A stretch of 64,000 nucleotides of DNA from Methylobacter sp. (GTDB lineage: Bacteria; Pseudomonadota; Gammaproteobacteria; Methylococcales; Methylomonadaceae), in NCBI RefSeq assembly GCF_030680395.1, contig NZ_JAUXVR010000026.1:117632-181631 (forward strand). Reading direction: 5' to 3'. The notes below the pieces were generated by a model, which did no database searches, was not told the origin of the DNA, and saw only the letters and a list, made by a program, of their open reading frames with translations. Below are positions 45,513 through 55,387 of this stretch, one piece after another; position 1 is the first letter of the stretch, and each line of letters begins with the position of its first letter. The position numbers and the translations under genes were made by a program.

Positions 45513-46478
45513 ATGGATCATGAATTAAAACAACGTTTGATTGGCGCCGTCGTTGTTACGGCGCTATGTGCTATTTTTATCCCCATGCTGTTCGATGATC
45601 CCGTCGATAACAGTGGTCAGTTAGTCAGTGAGTTGAATATTCCCGCTCCAGTTGAAGCGGGTACAAATACGGCCGATAAATTGCCGACCAGTGCCGATCA
45701 GGTTTCAAAGTTGCCAGACCCGGAGCCTTTATCTACTGAAACCGCTAACGATACGCTTGAGAGTACCGGCGCAGCCGAGGAAATTATCGATGAGCCTGTA
45801 AGCGGTCAGTCGAAACAAGGGGAGTCTTTATATACCGAATCGGAAGGCTATACCCGCGAGGATGCTGGTGCAGAAGAAGTAATTGAGCCTGAAGACAAGC
45901 AGCCAAAGTCGCGGCTAAAACAGGTTCCTGCAGAGCAGCCTTTACCTGCGGCAAACGCTACGGATGGTATCCGCAAAAGCATAGCTCCCAAAGTGCAAGC
46001 CAAAGAGCCTCGTGTAGAAGTAATAGCTAAAGAACCTGTAAAGGTTAAAAAAGCCGTAGAGCCGACACGATTAGCGGTTAAAAAGCCTGAAGTTGAATCG
46101 CCAATCGATGGGGCCAAAGTAGGGGCTTTAGGCGATGCCGCACGGCAACCGATTCTTAAACAGCCTAGTAGCGCGAAGAGTTTGGCTGCCGCTGTAGCGG
46201 AAGCAAAAAAACCGGTACCGGTAGCTGTACCGAAAGCGAGCCCAAAATTGGTGCGTTGGTATATTCAATTAGGTAGTTTTAGTAAAAAAGAAAATGCAAT
46301 GTCTCTTTGGGAGAGTTTGCATGAACAAGGCTTGCCCGCCTCATTGGATACCGTTCAAACAGATAAAGGAACGTCATATCGGCTTCGGGTAGGCCCTGAA
46401 CTGGACGGGAAAAAAGCGGCCGCGATGAAGTCAAGATTGGACAAACAGAACATAAAGGCAATCCTGATTTCCGAGTGA
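45513..46478 (+). CDS. dedD: SPOR-domain cell-division protein, DedD-like
   Basis: A 321-residue protein with one N-terminal membrane helix (about 8-26, LIGAVVVTALCAIFIPMLF) and a conserved DDPV after it. A long Glu/Lys/Pro/Ala-rich spacer (about 35-235) reaches the C-terminal SPOR domain (about 243-321), which begins VRWYIQLGSFSKKENA. SPOR domains bind denuded glycan at the septum. The position between folC and cvpA is that of dedD; the long spacer is low-complexity and probably poorly conserved. Confidence 0.87.
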   Translation: MDHELKQRLIGAVVVTALCAIFIPMLFDDPVDNSGQLVSELNIPAPVEAGTNTADKLPTSADQVSKLPDPEPLSTETANDTLESTGAAEEIIDEPVSGQSKQGESLYTESEGYTREDAGAEEVIEPEDKQPKSRLKQVPAEQPLPAANATDGIRKSIAPKVQAKEPRVEVIAKEPVKVKKAVEPTRLAVKKPEVESPIDGAKVGALGDAARQPILKQPSSAKSLAAAVAEAKKPVPVAVPKASPKLVRWYIQLGSFSKKENAMSLWESLHEQGLPASLDTVQTDKGTSYRLRVGPELDGKKAAAMKSRLDKQNIKAILISE

Positions 46479-46494
46479 TGCGCTTAATAACAGC

Positions 46495-46986
46495 ATGATC
46501 TGGATAGACTTTACTCTTATTGGGCTTGTTTTTATTTCCTTTGTGATCGGACTGCTACGCGGATTCATTAAGGAAGTTTTTTCATTGGTATTCTGGATGC
46601 TGGCAGTCTGGGTGAGTTTGATGTTCAGTCGCGATTTTTCCGGTTTTCTGGAATCGGCTATCAGCCATCCGGCAGCCAGAATGGTTGCCTCTTTTGCGGC
46701 TTTGTTTGCAATCACGTTGAGTCTTGGCGGTTTGATCGGTTTTCTATTGAGTGTATTGGCAAAGAAAACCGGCTTAACCTTTATGGATCGTTTCGGTGGA
46801 ATGATTTTTGGCGTTGTTCGTGGCCTGATTGTTGTTACTGTCGTTGTTATACTGGCGGGATTGACACCTTTGCCCAAGGATTCCTGGTGGACAGAATCAA
46901 CATTGATTCCACCTTTTCAGTTGCTCGCCGTATGGTTGCGAGATCATCTTTCGTCAGGTATGGCGGAATACATCAGTTATCGTTAA
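46495..46986 (+). CDS. cvpA: CvpA family membrane protein
   Basis: A 163-residue inner-membrane protein with four helices. It starts IWIDFTLIGLVFISFVIGLLRGF and contains EVFSLVFWMLAVWVSL and the conserved DRFGGMIFGVVRGLI. In E. coli it is needed for colicin V export and for bile and envelope-stress resistance. It sits between dedD and purF, as in E. coli and Pseudomonas. Confidence 0.92.
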   Translation: MIWIDFTLIGLVFISFVIGLLRGFIKEVFSLVFWMLAVWVSLMFSRDFSGFLESAISHPAARMVASFAALFAITLSLGGLIGFLLSVLAKKTGLTFMDRFGGMIFGVVRGLIVVTVVVILAGLTPLPKDSWWTESTLIPPFQLLAVWLRDHLSSGMAEYISYR

Positions 46987-47029
46987 TTTCTTTCGTTAAT
47001 CTCTACAAAACAATGCAGGTTAAAAAATA

Positions 47030-48538
47030 ATGTGTGGTATTGCTGCTATCGTTTCACATCAAGCTGTTAATCAAGAGTTATATGATGCTCTGACAGTTTT
47101 GCAACATAGGGGTCAAGATGCCGCGGGCATTGTGACTTGTGAGGCCGGGCGGTTACATTTACGCAAGGAAAACGGTTTGACCCGTGATGTTTTTACCAAT
47201 GCCCAGATGTTGAAATTGAAAGGTAACATGGGTATTGCTCATGTACGTTACCCAACGGCGGGATGCACCAGTTCTGCCGAAGCGCAACCTTTCTATGTAA
47301 ACTCTCCTTTTGGTTTGACGCTTGCGCATAACGGTAATTTGACTAATACCGAAGAGTTAAAAAAAGCCCTGTTCGTAGAAGATCAACGGCATATCAATAC
47401 CGATTCCGATTCTGAAGTTTTGCTGAATGTTTTTGCTCACGAATTGCAGAGTTTGGGTAAATTGCATTTAAGCGTGGATGATGTTTTTCAGGCAGTATCC
47501 GGCGTACATCGTCGTTGTCGCGGAGCTTATGCGGTTGTGATTATGATTGCAGGGTTCGGGGTTTTAGGCTTTAGAGACCCTCATGGTATCCGGCCGATAG
47601 TGTTCGGCGAAAGAAAATCCGAGCAAGGTTCGGAATTCATGATCGCATCGGAAAGTGTCGCTCTGGATGTGCTGGGCTTTGAGCTTATTAGAGATATAGA
47701 ACCTGGCGAAGCTGTATTTATCGAGGAATCAGGCGCGCTGCATACTAAACAATGTGCTGAAAGAACAGATCATTGTCCGTGTATTTTTGAATATGTTTAT
47801 TTTGCCAGACCGGATTCAATTATTGATCGTATTTCGGTCTATAAAGCACGTCTGCGTATGGGTGAAAAATTAGCCAAAAAAGTACTCAGAGACTGGCCTG
47901 ATCATGACATTGATGTGATTATTCCTATTCCTGATACCAGTAGAACAGCGGCTTTGCAGATGGCAAATCTTCTGGGCGTAAAATACCGCGAAGGTTTCAT
48001 AAAAAACCGTTATATCGGCCGGACGTTTATCATGCCGGGCCAAAAAATGAGAGAAAAATCAGTCAAACAAAAGTTGAACGCGATCAGTCTTGAGTTTGAA
48101 GGCAAAAATGTACTGCTGGTCGACGATTCAATCGTCAGAGGCACGACATCCGAGCAAATTATTCAGATGGCCAGAGATGCAGGGGCTAAAAAAGTGTATT
48201 TTGCCTCTGCCGCGCCTCCGGTTCGTTATCCCAATGTTTACGGCATTGATATGCCGGCTGCTCATGAATTGATTGCCCATGATCGTACTGAAGACGAGGT
48301 ATGTGTAGCAATAGGCGCAGACCGGGTAATTTATCAGGAACTGAATGATCTGATTGATGCGGTGCGTAAAGGTAATCTGGATATCGGGCACTTCGATACC
48401 TCTTGTTTTAGTAAAGAATACATCACCGGTGATATTGACGATGAGTATCTGGAGCGAACCGAGGCTTTGCGCAATGATGGCGCACAAGCGGAAAGAAACT
48501 CGGAAAACTTCATTATCGGAATGCAAAATGGTGATTGA
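47030..48538 (+). CDS. purF: Amidophosphoribosyltransferase
   Basis: A 502-residue enzyme for the first committed step of purine synthesis. The nucleophile Cys2 follows the initiator Met (MCGIAAIV), so there is no propeptide. The glutaminase domain includes [19 protein letters not shown] and LAHNGNLTN. The PRTase domain shows [11 protein letters not shown] and the PRPP loop [17 protein letters not shown] 43-bp gap follows cvpA. Confidence 0.96.
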   Translation: MCGIAAIVSHQAVNQELYDALTVLQHRGQDAAGIVTCEAGRLHLRKENGLTRDVFTNAQMLKLKGNMGIAHVRYPTAGCTSSAEAQPFYVNSPFGLTLAHNGNLTNTEELKKALFVEDQRHINTDSDSEVLLNVFAHELQSLGKLHLSVDDVFQAVSGVHRRCRGAYAVVIMIAGFGVLGFRDPHGIRPIVFGERKSEQGSEFMIASESVALDVLGFELIRDIEPGEAVFIEESGALHTKQCAERTDHCPCIFEYVYFARPDSIIDRISVYKARLRMGEKLAKKVLRDWPDHDIDVIIPIPDTSRTAALQMANLLGVKYREGFIKNRYIGRTFIMPGQKMREKSVKQKLNAISLEFEGKNVLLVDDSIVRGTTSEQIIQMARDAGAKKVYFASAAPPVRYPNVYGIDMPAAHELIAHDRTEDEVCVAIGADRVIYQELNDLIDAVRKGNLDIGHFDTSCFSKEYITGDIDDEYLERTEALRNDGAQAERNSENFIIGMQNGD

Positions 48539-48555
48539 GGAGCAAGGATAAATAA

Positions 48556-48612
48556 AGGCAAAAGGCGAAGGACAAAAGGCAAAGATAGCTTATTGAAACC
48601 TGCCTTTTGCCT
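48556..48612. repeat. Palindromic AAGGC-type hairpin (copy D)
   Basis: AGGCAAAAGGC (48556-48566) pairs perfectly with GCCTTTTGCCT (48602-48612). The 35-nt interior contains further GGCGAAGG, ACAAAAGGC and CAAAG words that allow alternative pairings. It lies between purF and metZ, both on plus. Confidence 0.65.
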
Positions 48613-48645
48613 GATCTTTTAACAAATCAATACGCTTAATAAATC

Positions 48646-49827
48646 ATGACTGACATTAACTGGAACGACTACTCTCTGGAAACCCAAGCAATAAGAGCCG
48701 GGCATAAGCGTACTCATGAAGATGAGCACAGCATCCCGATTTTTGCCACATCCAGTTATGTGTTCAAGAGTGCCGAAGAGGCCGCTTTACGCTTTACCGG
48801 ACAGAAACCGGGTAATATTTACTCCCGTTTTACCAATCCGACCGTTAATGCTTTTCAGGAAAGACTGGCGCTAATGGAGAGAGGTGAGCGCTGTCTGGCC
48901 TTTTCATCCGGCATGGCTGCCATTATGGCGGTCGGCATGGGACTGCTTAAAGCCGGCGATCATGTGGTGTGTTCACGCGGCGTGTTCGGCAATACCGTAT
49001 TGATGTTCCAGAATTATTTCGGCAAATTCGGAGTCGAAACCGATTTTGTCGATTTGATCGATGCAACCGCCTGGGAAGCGGCGATTAAACCGAATACCCG
49101 CTTTTTGTTTTTGGAAACACCGTCCAATCCCTTGATTGAAATTGCCGATATTTCGGTGCTTGCAGACATCGCCCATAAACACGATTGTTTGCTAATTGTT
49201 GATAATTGTTTTTGTACGCCCGTGCTGCAAAAGCCTTTGGAATTGGGCGCAGATATCGTCGTTCATTCAGCAACCAAATATATAGACGGGCAGGGGCGTT
49301 GTGTCGGCGGTGCCGTTATTGCCAGTGAAGACATTATAGAAAAGCATATTTACCCTTATCTTCGCACCGGCGGTGCGACCATGAGTCCTTTTAATGCCTG
49401 GGTATTTTTGTCCGGGTTGGAAACGCTGGCGATCAGAATAAAAGCGCATTGTGACAGCGCTTTTGAACTGGCCAAATGGCTGGAGCAACAAGCTGGTGTC
49501 GCCAAGGTTCACTATCCCGGTTTGTCATCGCATGCTCAGCACGAACTGGCCAAGCGTCAGCAAAGTCATTTCGGCGGTATAGTCAGTTTCGAATTGACCG
49601 GTGGCAAGGAGCACGCCTGGAAGTTGATCGACGCCACTGAAATGCTGTCAATTACCGCAAATCTGGGTGATGTTAAAACCACCATCACTCATCCGGCAAC
49701 TACCACACATGGTCGATTATCGCCGGAAGTCAGAGCTGCAGCCGGTATTAAAGACGGTCTGGTAAGGGTTTCAGTGGGATTGGAAAATATTGAAGATATC
49801 AAAAAGGATATTTTAAGAGGGTTGTAG
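48646..49827 (+). CDS. metZ: O-succinylhomoserine sulfhydrylase
   Basis: A 393-residue PLP enzyme of the Cys/Met metabolism family that makes homocysteine from O-succinylhomoserine and sulfide. The PLP lysine is Lys211 in HSATKYIDGQG. YSRFTNPTVNAFQERLA, FSSGMAAIMA and LETPSNPLIEI are family segments, and the C-terminus has the HPATTTHGRLSPE loop. The purF-metZ order is that of Pseudomonas, which supports MetZ over cystathionine gamma-synthase. The ATG has no strong Shine-Dalgarno. Confidence 0.92.
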   Translation: MTDINWNDYSLETQAIRAGHKRTHEDEHSIPIFATSSYVFKSAEEAALRFTGQKPGNIYSRFTNPTVNAFQERLALMERGERCLAFSSGMAAIMAVGMGLLKAGDHVVCSRGVFGNTVLMFQNYFGKFGVETDFVDLIDATAWEAAIKPNTRFLFLETPSNPLIEIADISVLADIAHKHDCLLIVDNCFCTPVLQKPLELGADIVVHSATKYIDGQGRCVGGAVIASEDIIEKHIYPYLRTGGATMSPFNAWVFLSGLETLAIRIKAHCDSAFELAKWLEQQAGVAKVHYPGLSSHAQHELAKRQQSHFGGIVSFELTGGKEHAWKLIDATEMLSITANLGDVKTTITHPATTTHGRLSPEVRAAAGIKDGLVRVSVGLENIEDIKKDILRGL

Positions 49828-49854
49828 GTCGGGCATGCTGTTTATGTCCGACCT
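49826..49854. terminator. Hairpin between convergent metZ and grxC
   Basis: AGGTCGGGCAT pairs with ATGTCCGACCT (one G-T pair) around GCTGTTT and is followed by TCTT. The stem starts within the metZ stop codon. It is the likely end of the long plus-strand operon. Confidence 0.6.
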
Positions 49855-49922
49855 TCTTAGCTTCATGTGGAGGCGGATTTCGTGGTTGCCCGGTGCTATC
49901 TCGTCATTGATCACTGATGTAG

Positions 49923-50180
49923 CTACGCAACAGTCAGTAAATCGTCCAGTTTTTTTTGTTGATCCAATGCATACAACTCGTCAAAGCCGCCGACATGATA
50001 GTCGCCTATATAGATTTGGGGAACCGTCCGACGCTTTGTTTTAAGCATCATTTCTTCCCTTAAGCCGGGTTTGGCATCCACATTAATTTCTGTATAGGAA
50101 GCGCCTTTTTTATCGAGCAGGCGTTTAGCCATCATACAATATGGGCAGGTGTTGGTAGTGTAGATTTGTATTTCCGACAT
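49923..50180 (-). CDS. grxC: Glutaredoxin 3
   Basis: An 85-residue glutathione-dependent thiol oxidoreductase. The active site is CPYC (residues 12-15) in IYTTNTCPYCMMAKRLL. The glutathione-site segments are RRTVPQIYIGDYHVGGFDEL, including the cis-Pro TVP. It is cytoplasmic and supplies electrons to ribonucleotide reductase and other disulfides. It lies downstream of the aldolase-like gene on the same strand. Confidence 0.95.
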   Translation of the reverse strand: MSEIQIYTTNTCPYCMMAKRLLDKKGASYTEINVDAKPGLREEMMLKTKRRTVPQIYIGDYHVGGFDELYALDQQKKLDDLLTVA

Positions 50181-50216
50181 ATTTTATTAAGAGTTGCTAA
50201 TATAGAGCTAGGCATT

Positions 50217-50867
50217 TTATCGGTTAATGGACTGATGTTCAATTCCGATGGCCAGTGATAAATATTTGATCAGTTCCCATGCCGCCTCTTGCATGTTTTT
50301 TCCGAAAGCAACTACGCCGTCTTGGTGCCCCAGCATGGTAAACAATGACGTTTGCGATAGGTTGCCGGATTGGAATAATTGTTCAACAGCCGTCGCCGTT
50401 TCAACCGTGCCGTAAGGGACGTCAGCGTTAGTGTGAGGCAGTCCGAGCGCTACGGTATGCTTCCAGATTTCAGGGCTGTGGGCATGAATAACGGCTTGAA
50501 TAGCATTGTCTTGGGCGTAAATACTGGCGTGGGTCAGGGATTCGGAAGAAGGCTTGCACAGTCCGCAGGATTGGAGTCGGTTCTGGTGAGGTTCTGCTTT
50601 GACGATAAGGCAATAATGTTCGGGACTGAGCTGTTCAATATGTCCGGTTTGAGTGCCGCTGATGATAAATTGTGCGCTGTGACTATCGATTCGTTGGCTG
50701 ATATTGCCGAATCCGATGTTGTCGTATCGTTCAGGGATTTGCCCGATAAGATCGAGCCGGACGGCAATCGTGCGCCAAGCGTTGATTTCGGTCAATGATA
50801 ACGGGTGGTTAATCGGCTGTTGCGTATGCTTTAGCCGATATTTTATTACACCTTCTTGTTCTTTCAT
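50217..50867 (-). CDS. Class II aldolase/adducin-family protein
   Basis: A 216-residue zinc protein of the fuculose-aldolase/adducin fold. The metal-site motif is VIHAHSPEIWKH. NIGFGNISQRI and FIISGTQTGHIEQL form the phosphate-binding N-terminal part, and SSESLTHASIYAQD carries the catalytic Glu. Substrate cannot be told. The frame extends to 50978, but the extra 37 residues are hydrophobic and unlike the family, so ATG 50867 is chosen. It may be co-transcribed with grxC. Confidence 0.82.
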   Translation of the reverse strand: MKEQEGVIKYRLKHTQQPINHPLSLTEINAWRTIAVRLDLIGQIPERYDNIGFGNISQRIDSHSAQFIISGTQTGHIEQLSPEHYCLIVKAEPHQNRLQSCGLCKPSSESLTHASIYAQDNAIQAVIHAHSPEIWKHTVALGLPHTNADVPYGTVETATAVEQLFQSGNLSQTSLFTMLGHQDGVVAFGKNMQEAAWELIKYLSLAIGIEHQSINR

Positions 50868-50973
50868 TTGGCAGGATTTGGGGCGATGTGGTTGAGTCGA
50901 TATGAATATGGCTACAGTATAGTTTAGAAAATAAAATACAGATAAAATGTAGAGTGTTATAAAATTAACGGTT

Positions 50974-50985
50974 TTCAAATTTGAA
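50974..50985. promoter_or_regulatory. Perfect 12-bp palindrome TTCAAATTTGAA
   Basis: TTCAAATTTGAA is a perfect dyad in the divergent gap between the aldolase gene and nrdR, about 90 bp before the nrdR ATG. It may be an operator. No regulator is assigned. Confidence 0.3.
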
Positions 50986-50995
50986 GGCCGGTTTT

Positions 50996-51044
50996 GCCGC
51001 GACTGTTCTCGGCAGTCGTCGGCATTTCCTCCATCCCTGGATGG
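50996..51044. repeat. Two adjacent GC-rich hairpins upstream of nrdR
   Basis: GCCGCGACTG pairs with CAGTCG-T-CGGC (50996-51023, one bulge). CCATCC pairs with GGATGG (51031-51044). They are back to back, unlike the AAGGC palindromes, with no U-run. They could be REP/BIME-like or form a structured nrdR leader. Confidence 0.5.
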
Positions 51045-51075
51045 TCATCGGTAAACAAAAAACAGTGGCTTAACT

Positions 51076-51528
51076 ATGCGATGTCCGTTTTGTGGGGCGC
51101 AAGATACGCGGGTTCTTGATTCCAGATTGGCAAATGAAGGCGATCAGGTTCGCCGTCGGCGTGAATGTAATATTTGTAAAGAACGATTTACTACACACGA
51201 GGTGGCTGAGTTAACGCTGCCCCGGATTGTTAAGCGTGACGGGATAAGTGAGCCTTTCGAAGAAAAAAAGCTGCGTTCAGGCATGTTAAGGGCGCTGGAA
51301 AAACGACCTGTAAGTAGTGATGATATTGAGGCCGCAATCAACCGAATAAAGAAAGATTTGCGGGCGCTGGGCGAGCGGGAAATACCGGCGCAGGAGTTGG
51401 GCGAAAAAGTCATGAAAGAGTTAAGTTCACTGGATCATGTGGCTTTTGTGCGCTTTGCCTCGGTTTATCGCAGTTTTCAGGATGTCAGTGAATTCACCGA
51501 CATGATTAAGCATTTACAAAAAAAATAA
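51076..51528 (+). CDS. nrdR: Transcriptional repressor NrdR
   Basis: A 150-residue ATP-cone repressor of ribonucleotide reductase genes. The zinc ribbon is [17 protein letters not shown]...[10 protein letters not shown]. The ATP-cone (about 46-136) includes [19 protein letters not shown]. It senses ATP/dATP and binds NrdR boxes. Its stop overlaps the ribD start by one base (TAATG). The nrdR-rib order is common in proteobacteria. Confidence 0.95.
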   Translation: MRCPFCGAQDTRVLDSRLANEGDQVRRRRECNICKERFTTHEVAELTLPRIVKRDGISEPFEEKKLRSGMLRALEKRPVSSDDIEAAINRIKKDLRALGEREIPAQELGEKVMKELSSLDHVAFVRFASVYRSFQDVSEFTDMIKHLQKK

Positions 51529-52613
51529 TGTCTTCGGTACGCGATGCTTTTTATATGGCGCAAGCCATTTCTCTGGCTAAAAGAGGGCGCTATACAACCG
51601 ATCCGAATCCCCGCGTAGGTTGTGTTTTAGTCAGGGACGACGTAGTGATCGGGCAGGGCTGGCATGTTAAAGCAGGCCAAGGTCATGCGGAAGTTGAAGC
51701 GTTAAAAAACGTATCGGATGCCAAAGGTGCAACCGCTTATGTAACGTTGGAACCTTGCAGTCATCAGGGCAGAACGCCACCCTGTTGCGATGCGCTGATA
51801 AAGGCCGGAGTCAGCCGGGTTGTTGCGGCTATGCAAGACCCAAATCCTCAGGTGTCCGGCAGCGGCTTGGAAAAGCTCAAAGCGGCAGGGATTGAAGTGT
51901 CCTGCGGCGTCTTGCAGGAAGATGCGCTGGCGTTAAATAGGGGCTTTATCAAACGCATGACCGACAACCGCCCGTTTGTGCGCAGCAAGCTGGCAATGAG
52001 TCTGGATGGGCGCACCGCGATGGCATCGGGTGAAAGCAAATGGATTACCTCAAATGAGGCCAGAGCCGATGTGCATCGATTAAGAGCCGAGAGTTCGGCC
52101 ATTCTAACTGGCATCAATACGGTGTTAGCTGATGATCCTGCGTTGAATACCCGTATAGACGAAGATGTCCTGCAACCGGTCAGGGTAGTGCTGGATACGC
52201 ATCTGAACATGCCGGTTACCGCGCAGATGGCTAAACTGCCTGGACGCAGTCTGATTTTAACCTGTGCGCAGCATGAACAAAAGCAACTCGCGTTACAACA
52301 GACAGGTTTTGAAGTCTATCAACTGGTCGGTAAAAACGGGCGACTGGATTTGCATGCGGTGATGGAATTTCTAAGCCAACAGCAAATCAACGAGCTGCTG
52401 GTCGAGGCGGGTTCAGTGCTTAATGGTGCGTTACTGGCCGAAGGTTTGGTCGATGAGTATGTGGTCTACATGGCACCCTGTATTTTGGGCGATCAGGGGC
52501 GCGGATTATTTAACCTGCCGGGACTACAGCAGATGGCGGATAAAAAACAGTTGAAACTGCGCGATGTCAGGCAGGTCGGTCAGGATTTAAAATTAACTTA
52601 TATACCGTTGTAG
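51528..52613 (+). CDS. ribD: Riboflavin biosynthesis deaminase/reductase
   Basis: A 361-residue bifunctional enzyme. The N-terminal deaminase has the zinc motifs HAEVEAL and PCSHQGRTPPC. The C-terminal NADPH reductase shows RSKLAMSLDGRTAMASGESKWIT and LLVEAGSVLNGALL. It carries out steps two and three from the GTP cyclohydrolase product. Start codon overlap couples it to nrdR; ribE follows 39 bp later. Confidence 0.95.
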   Translation: MSSVRDAFYMAQAISLAKRGRYTTDPNPRVGCVLVRDDVVIGQGWHVKAGQGHAEVEALKNVSDAKGATAYVTLEPCSHQGRTPPCCDALIKAGVSRVVAAMQDPNPQVSGSGLEKLKAAGIEVSCGVLQEDALALNRGFIKRMTDNRPFVRSKLAMSLDGRTAMASGESKWITSNEARADVHRLRAESSAILTGINTVLADDPALNTRIDEDVLQPVRVVLDTHLNMPVTAQMAKLPGRSLILTCAQHEQKQLALQQTGFEVYQLVGKNGRLDLHAVMEFLSQQQINELLVEAGSVLNGALLAEGLVDEYVVYMAPCILGDQGRGLFNLPGLQQMADKKQLKLRDVRQVGQDLKLTYIPL

Positions 52614-52652
52614 GGGCGAATAAATCCGCCCTTACAACCAAACGAGGCATCC

Positions 52653-53309
52653 ATGTTTACAGGCATTATCTTGGCAGTGGGCAAAATATCGGCAATCGAG
52701 CAGAAAGCCGGCGATTACCGATTGACCATAGCGACCGGAAAATTACCATTACATGACGTCGTGCTTGGCGACAGCATTGCCGTTAACGGCGTGTGCCTGA
52801 CCGCAGTGGAGTTAGGGACAAATTATTTTTGCGCCGATGTTTCCAATGAAACCTTGTCGAGAACCATCTTAAATAGCGCAACCGTGGGTGCGCCGGTTAA
52901 TCTGGAGCTGGCCTTAACACCGTCTACCCGGTTGGGCGGCCATATCGTCAGCGGCCATGTCGATGGTATTGGCATAGTTACGGAAAAGCGGGCGGACGGA
53001 CGCTCTTTTCGTTTTAAATTTAAAGCGCCTGATAATCTGGCTAAATATATTGCAGAAAAAGGCTCCATTTGTATCAACGGCATCAGTCTGACTGTCAATG
53101 ACGTCGATGGCGCCGTGTTCAGCGTGAATATTGTGCCGCATACGCTCAAAGAGACTACGTTGAGTGATGCCGTGGTCGGAACTAAAGTCAACCTGGAAGT
53201 GGATTTGCTGGCTCGCTATCTGGAGCGGCTCATCAAGGGTGATGCGGCGGCTAAAAGCCATGGCGGCATCACAGAAGAATTATTGCAAAAAAGCGGTTTT
53301 TTCGGCTAA
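52653..53309 (+). CDS. ribE: Riboflavin synthase alpha chain
   Basis: A 218-residue enzyme that dismutates two lumazines to riboflavin. Two similar lumazine-binding halves are visible: [17 protein letters not shown]...[12 protein letters not shown] and [13 protein letters not shown]...[16 protein letters not shown]. The gene lies between ribD and ribBX in the rib operon. E. coli calls the same enzyme RibC. Confidence 0.95.
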   Translation: MFTGIILAVGKISAIEQKAGDYRLTIATGKLPLHDVVLGDSIAVNGVCLTAVELGTNYFCADVSNETLSRTILNSATVGAPVNLELALTPSTRLGGHIVSGHVDGIGIVTEKRADGRSFRFKFKAPDNLAKYIAEKGSICINGISLTVNDVDGAVFSVNIVPHTLKETTLSDAVVGTKVNLEVDLLARYLERLIKGDAAAKSHGGITEELLQKSGFFG

Positions 53310-53324
53310 CGGCCCAAAGGTAAA

Positions 53325-54428
53325 ATGAATACAATCGAAGAAATTATAGAAGATTTGCGCTTAGGCAAAATGGTCATCATTATGGATGATGAAGACCGCG
53401 AGAATGAAGGCGACCTATTGATGGCGGCTTCATTCACTCGCCCGGAAGATGTAAATTTTATGGCGCGTTACGGCCGCGGCCTGATTTGCCTGACCTTGAC
53501 CAGCGAGCGTTGTCAGCAGTTACGTTTGCCGTTGATGGTCAATGAAAACAAAACCGCCCATTCAACCAATTTTACCGTGTCCATAGAGGCGGCAACCGGC
53601 GTAACCACCGGCATTTCAGCAGCCGACCGGGCGCGCACCATCCAATGTGCAGTAGCGGCGGATGCAAAAGCCGATGACTTGGTGCAGCCGGGGCACATAT
53701 TCCCGTTAATGGCGCAATCGGGCGGCGTATTAAATCGTGCCGGACACACCGAAGCCGGCTGCGATTTAGCCCGGTTGGCAGGTGTGGAACCGGCAGCGGT
53801 TATCGTTGAGATACTCAATGAAGACGGCTCGATGGCAAGACGGCCTGATCTGGAAGTGTTTGCCAAGCAGCACGACCTTAAAATCGGCACGATTGCCGAT
53901 CTGATTCATTATCGCATTCAGCACGAAAATACGCTGGAACGCATCAGCGAGTGCGCTTATCCCACCGAATTCGGCGAGTTCAGGCTTTATGCCTATCAGG
54001 ACAGAAATGACAATAACCTGCACTTGGCGCTGGTCATGGGTCAGGTTTCCGGCGAAGAGCCTGTTTTAGTCAGGGTCCATGCGCGGAATTTGCTGGATGA
54101 TCTGTTTGCCTCCAAGCGTAGCGATTGCAGCGTTCCATTGCGTTCGGCCATGCAAAAAATAGCGGAGGAAGGGCGCGGGGTGTTGGTGGTTATCAGGCAA
54201 AGCGAAGACAATAAATCGCTGGCCGAACTGATACATCACTATCAGTTGGAAGATCACGGCATTGTGAGTCCGGCTCAGGCTGTCGGCGCCGTAGATTGGC
54301 GTACCACAGGAACCGGTGCCAGAATACTGGCCGATTTGGGTGTGCACAAGCTGAAGGTCTTAGGCACCCAGAAAAAGTATGTTGCATTGTCCGGGTTTGA
54401 TTTGGAAGTCGCCGAGCATGTTGGTTGA
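53325..54428 (+). CDS. ribBX: DHBP synthase with degenerate RibA-like domain (RibBX type)
   Basis: A 367-residue protein. The N-terminal 3,4-dihydroxy-2-butanone 4-phosphate synthase is intact ([32 protein letters not shown]). The C-terminal half aligns with GTP cyclohydrolase II but lacks its zinc cysteines: the region reads [20 protein letters not shown] where RibA has three conserved Cys. This matches the RibBX variant described for proteobacteria, in which the second domain is not a cyclohydrolase. A separate ribA is therefore expected elsewhere. Confidence 0.9.
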   Translation: MNTIEEIIEDLRLGKMVIIMDDEDRENEGDLLMAASFTRPEDVNFMARYGRGLICLTLTSERCQQLRLPLMVNENKTAHSTNFTVSIEAATGVTTGISAADRARTIQCAVAADAKADDLVQPGHIFPLMAQSGGVLNRAGHTEAGCDLARLAGVEPAAVIVEILNEDGSMARRPDLEVFAKQHDLKIGTIADLIHYRIQHENTLERISECAYPTEFGEFRLYAYQDRNDNNLHLALVMGQVSGEEPVLVRVHARNLLDDLFASKRSDCSVPLRSAMQKIAEEGRGVLVVIRQSEDNKSLAELIHHYQLEDHGIVSPAQAVGAVDWRTTGTGARILADLGVHKLKVLGTQKKYVALSGFDLEVAEHVG

Positions 54429-54476
54429 AAAAACTAACCCAACAATATTACAAGTTAATCACAATAGAGAAACATT

Positions 54477-54953
54477 ATGTCAACATTAAAAACCTTTGAA
54501 GGGAATTTACTCGTTCAAGGCGGAAAATTCTGTATCGTAGCCTCCCGGTTTAACAGTTTCATCGTTGAACAACTGGAAGCCGGTGCGATTGACGCGCTGG
54601 TGCGCCATGGCGCCAATAAAGCGGATATTCATCTGGTAAAGGCTCCCGGTGCATTTGAGCTGCCTATGGTGGTGCAACGCGTGGCGGCGGCTAAAAAATA
54701 CGATGCGATTATCGCATTGGGCGCAGTGATTCGTGGCGGCACACCGCATTTTGAATATGTCGCCGGCGAGTGTGTTAAGGGCTTGGCACAGGTTTCCTTG
54801 CAATACAATGTGCCGGTCAGTTTTGGCGTATTAACCGTTGACAGTATTGAGCAGGCGATAGAGCGAGCGGGTACCAAAGCCGGTAATAAAGGCGCGGAAG
54901 CGGCAATGTCCGCCATTGAAATGGTAAGTTTATTTAATAACCTGGAAATCTGA
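54477..54953 (+). CDS. ribH: 6,7-dimethyl-8-ribityllumazine synthase
   Basis: A 158-residue lumazine synthase that condenses the RibBX and RibD products. [50 protein letters not shown] and [24 protein letters not shown] are family segments including the phosphate and catalytic His sites. It overlaps nusB by one base (TGATG). Icosahedral shells are usual for the family. Confidence 0.95.
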   Translation: MSTLKTFEGNLLVQGGKFCIVASRFNSFIVEQLEAGAIDALVRHGANKADIHLVKAPGAFELPMVVQRVAAAKKYDAIIALGAVIRGGTPHFEYVAGECVKGLAQVSLQYNVPVSFGVLTVDSIEQAIERAGTKAGNKGAEAAMSAIEMVSLFNNLEI

Positions 54954-55387
54954 TGAGTCAAGCTCGAACCAATGCCCGAAAAGCGGCTGTACAGGCATTG
55001 TATCAATGGCAGATGGCCGGTCAGAACCTTAGTGAGATTGAACGGCAGTTTCTGGAAGAAGAGCGATTGAAAGACGCTCAGAAAAGTTATTTTGTCGAGT
55101 TGTTTTACGGCGTACCTAAAAATCTGGATGCCATTGATCAGGTGTTGTCGGAATTTGTAGATCGTCCTGTCGATATGATTGATCCGGTCGAAAGGGCGAT
55201 TTTAAGAATCGGTGTGTATGAGTTGCTGCATCGTTTGGATATGCCGTATCGGGTTGTTTTAAATGAAGGGATTAATCTCGCCAAGTATTTTGGCGCCGAC
55301 GGTAGTCATAAGTACGTCAACGGCATACTGGATAAAGTCGCTCAGAAAAAAAGAGCTGTGGAAATTAAGGCGAAAGGCGCAAGATGA
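54953..55387 (+). CDS. nusB: Transcription antitermination factor NusB
   Basis: A 144-residue all-helical protein that binds boxA RNA with NusE/S10. RTNARKAAVQALYQWQMAG, the DMIDPVERAILRIGVYELL helix and VVLNEGINLAKYFGADGSHKYVNGILDK are family segments. It is coupled to ribH. Its stop codon lies inside palindrome copy E, and the last residues (EIKAKGAR) are encoded by AAGGC words. Confidence 0.95.
   Translation: MSQARTNARKAAVQALYQWQMAGQNLSEIERQFLEEERLKDAQKSYFVELFYGVPKNLDAIDQVLSEFVDRPVDMIDPVERAILRIGVYELLHRLDMPYRVVLNEGINLAKYFGADGSHKYVNGILDKVAQKKRAVEIKAKGAR

Noticed and set aside
52614..53324. FMN riboswitch in the rib operon
   Set aside because: Gaps before ribE and ribBX are too short (39 and 15 bp), and no riboswitch core words were seen upstream of nrdR or ribD.
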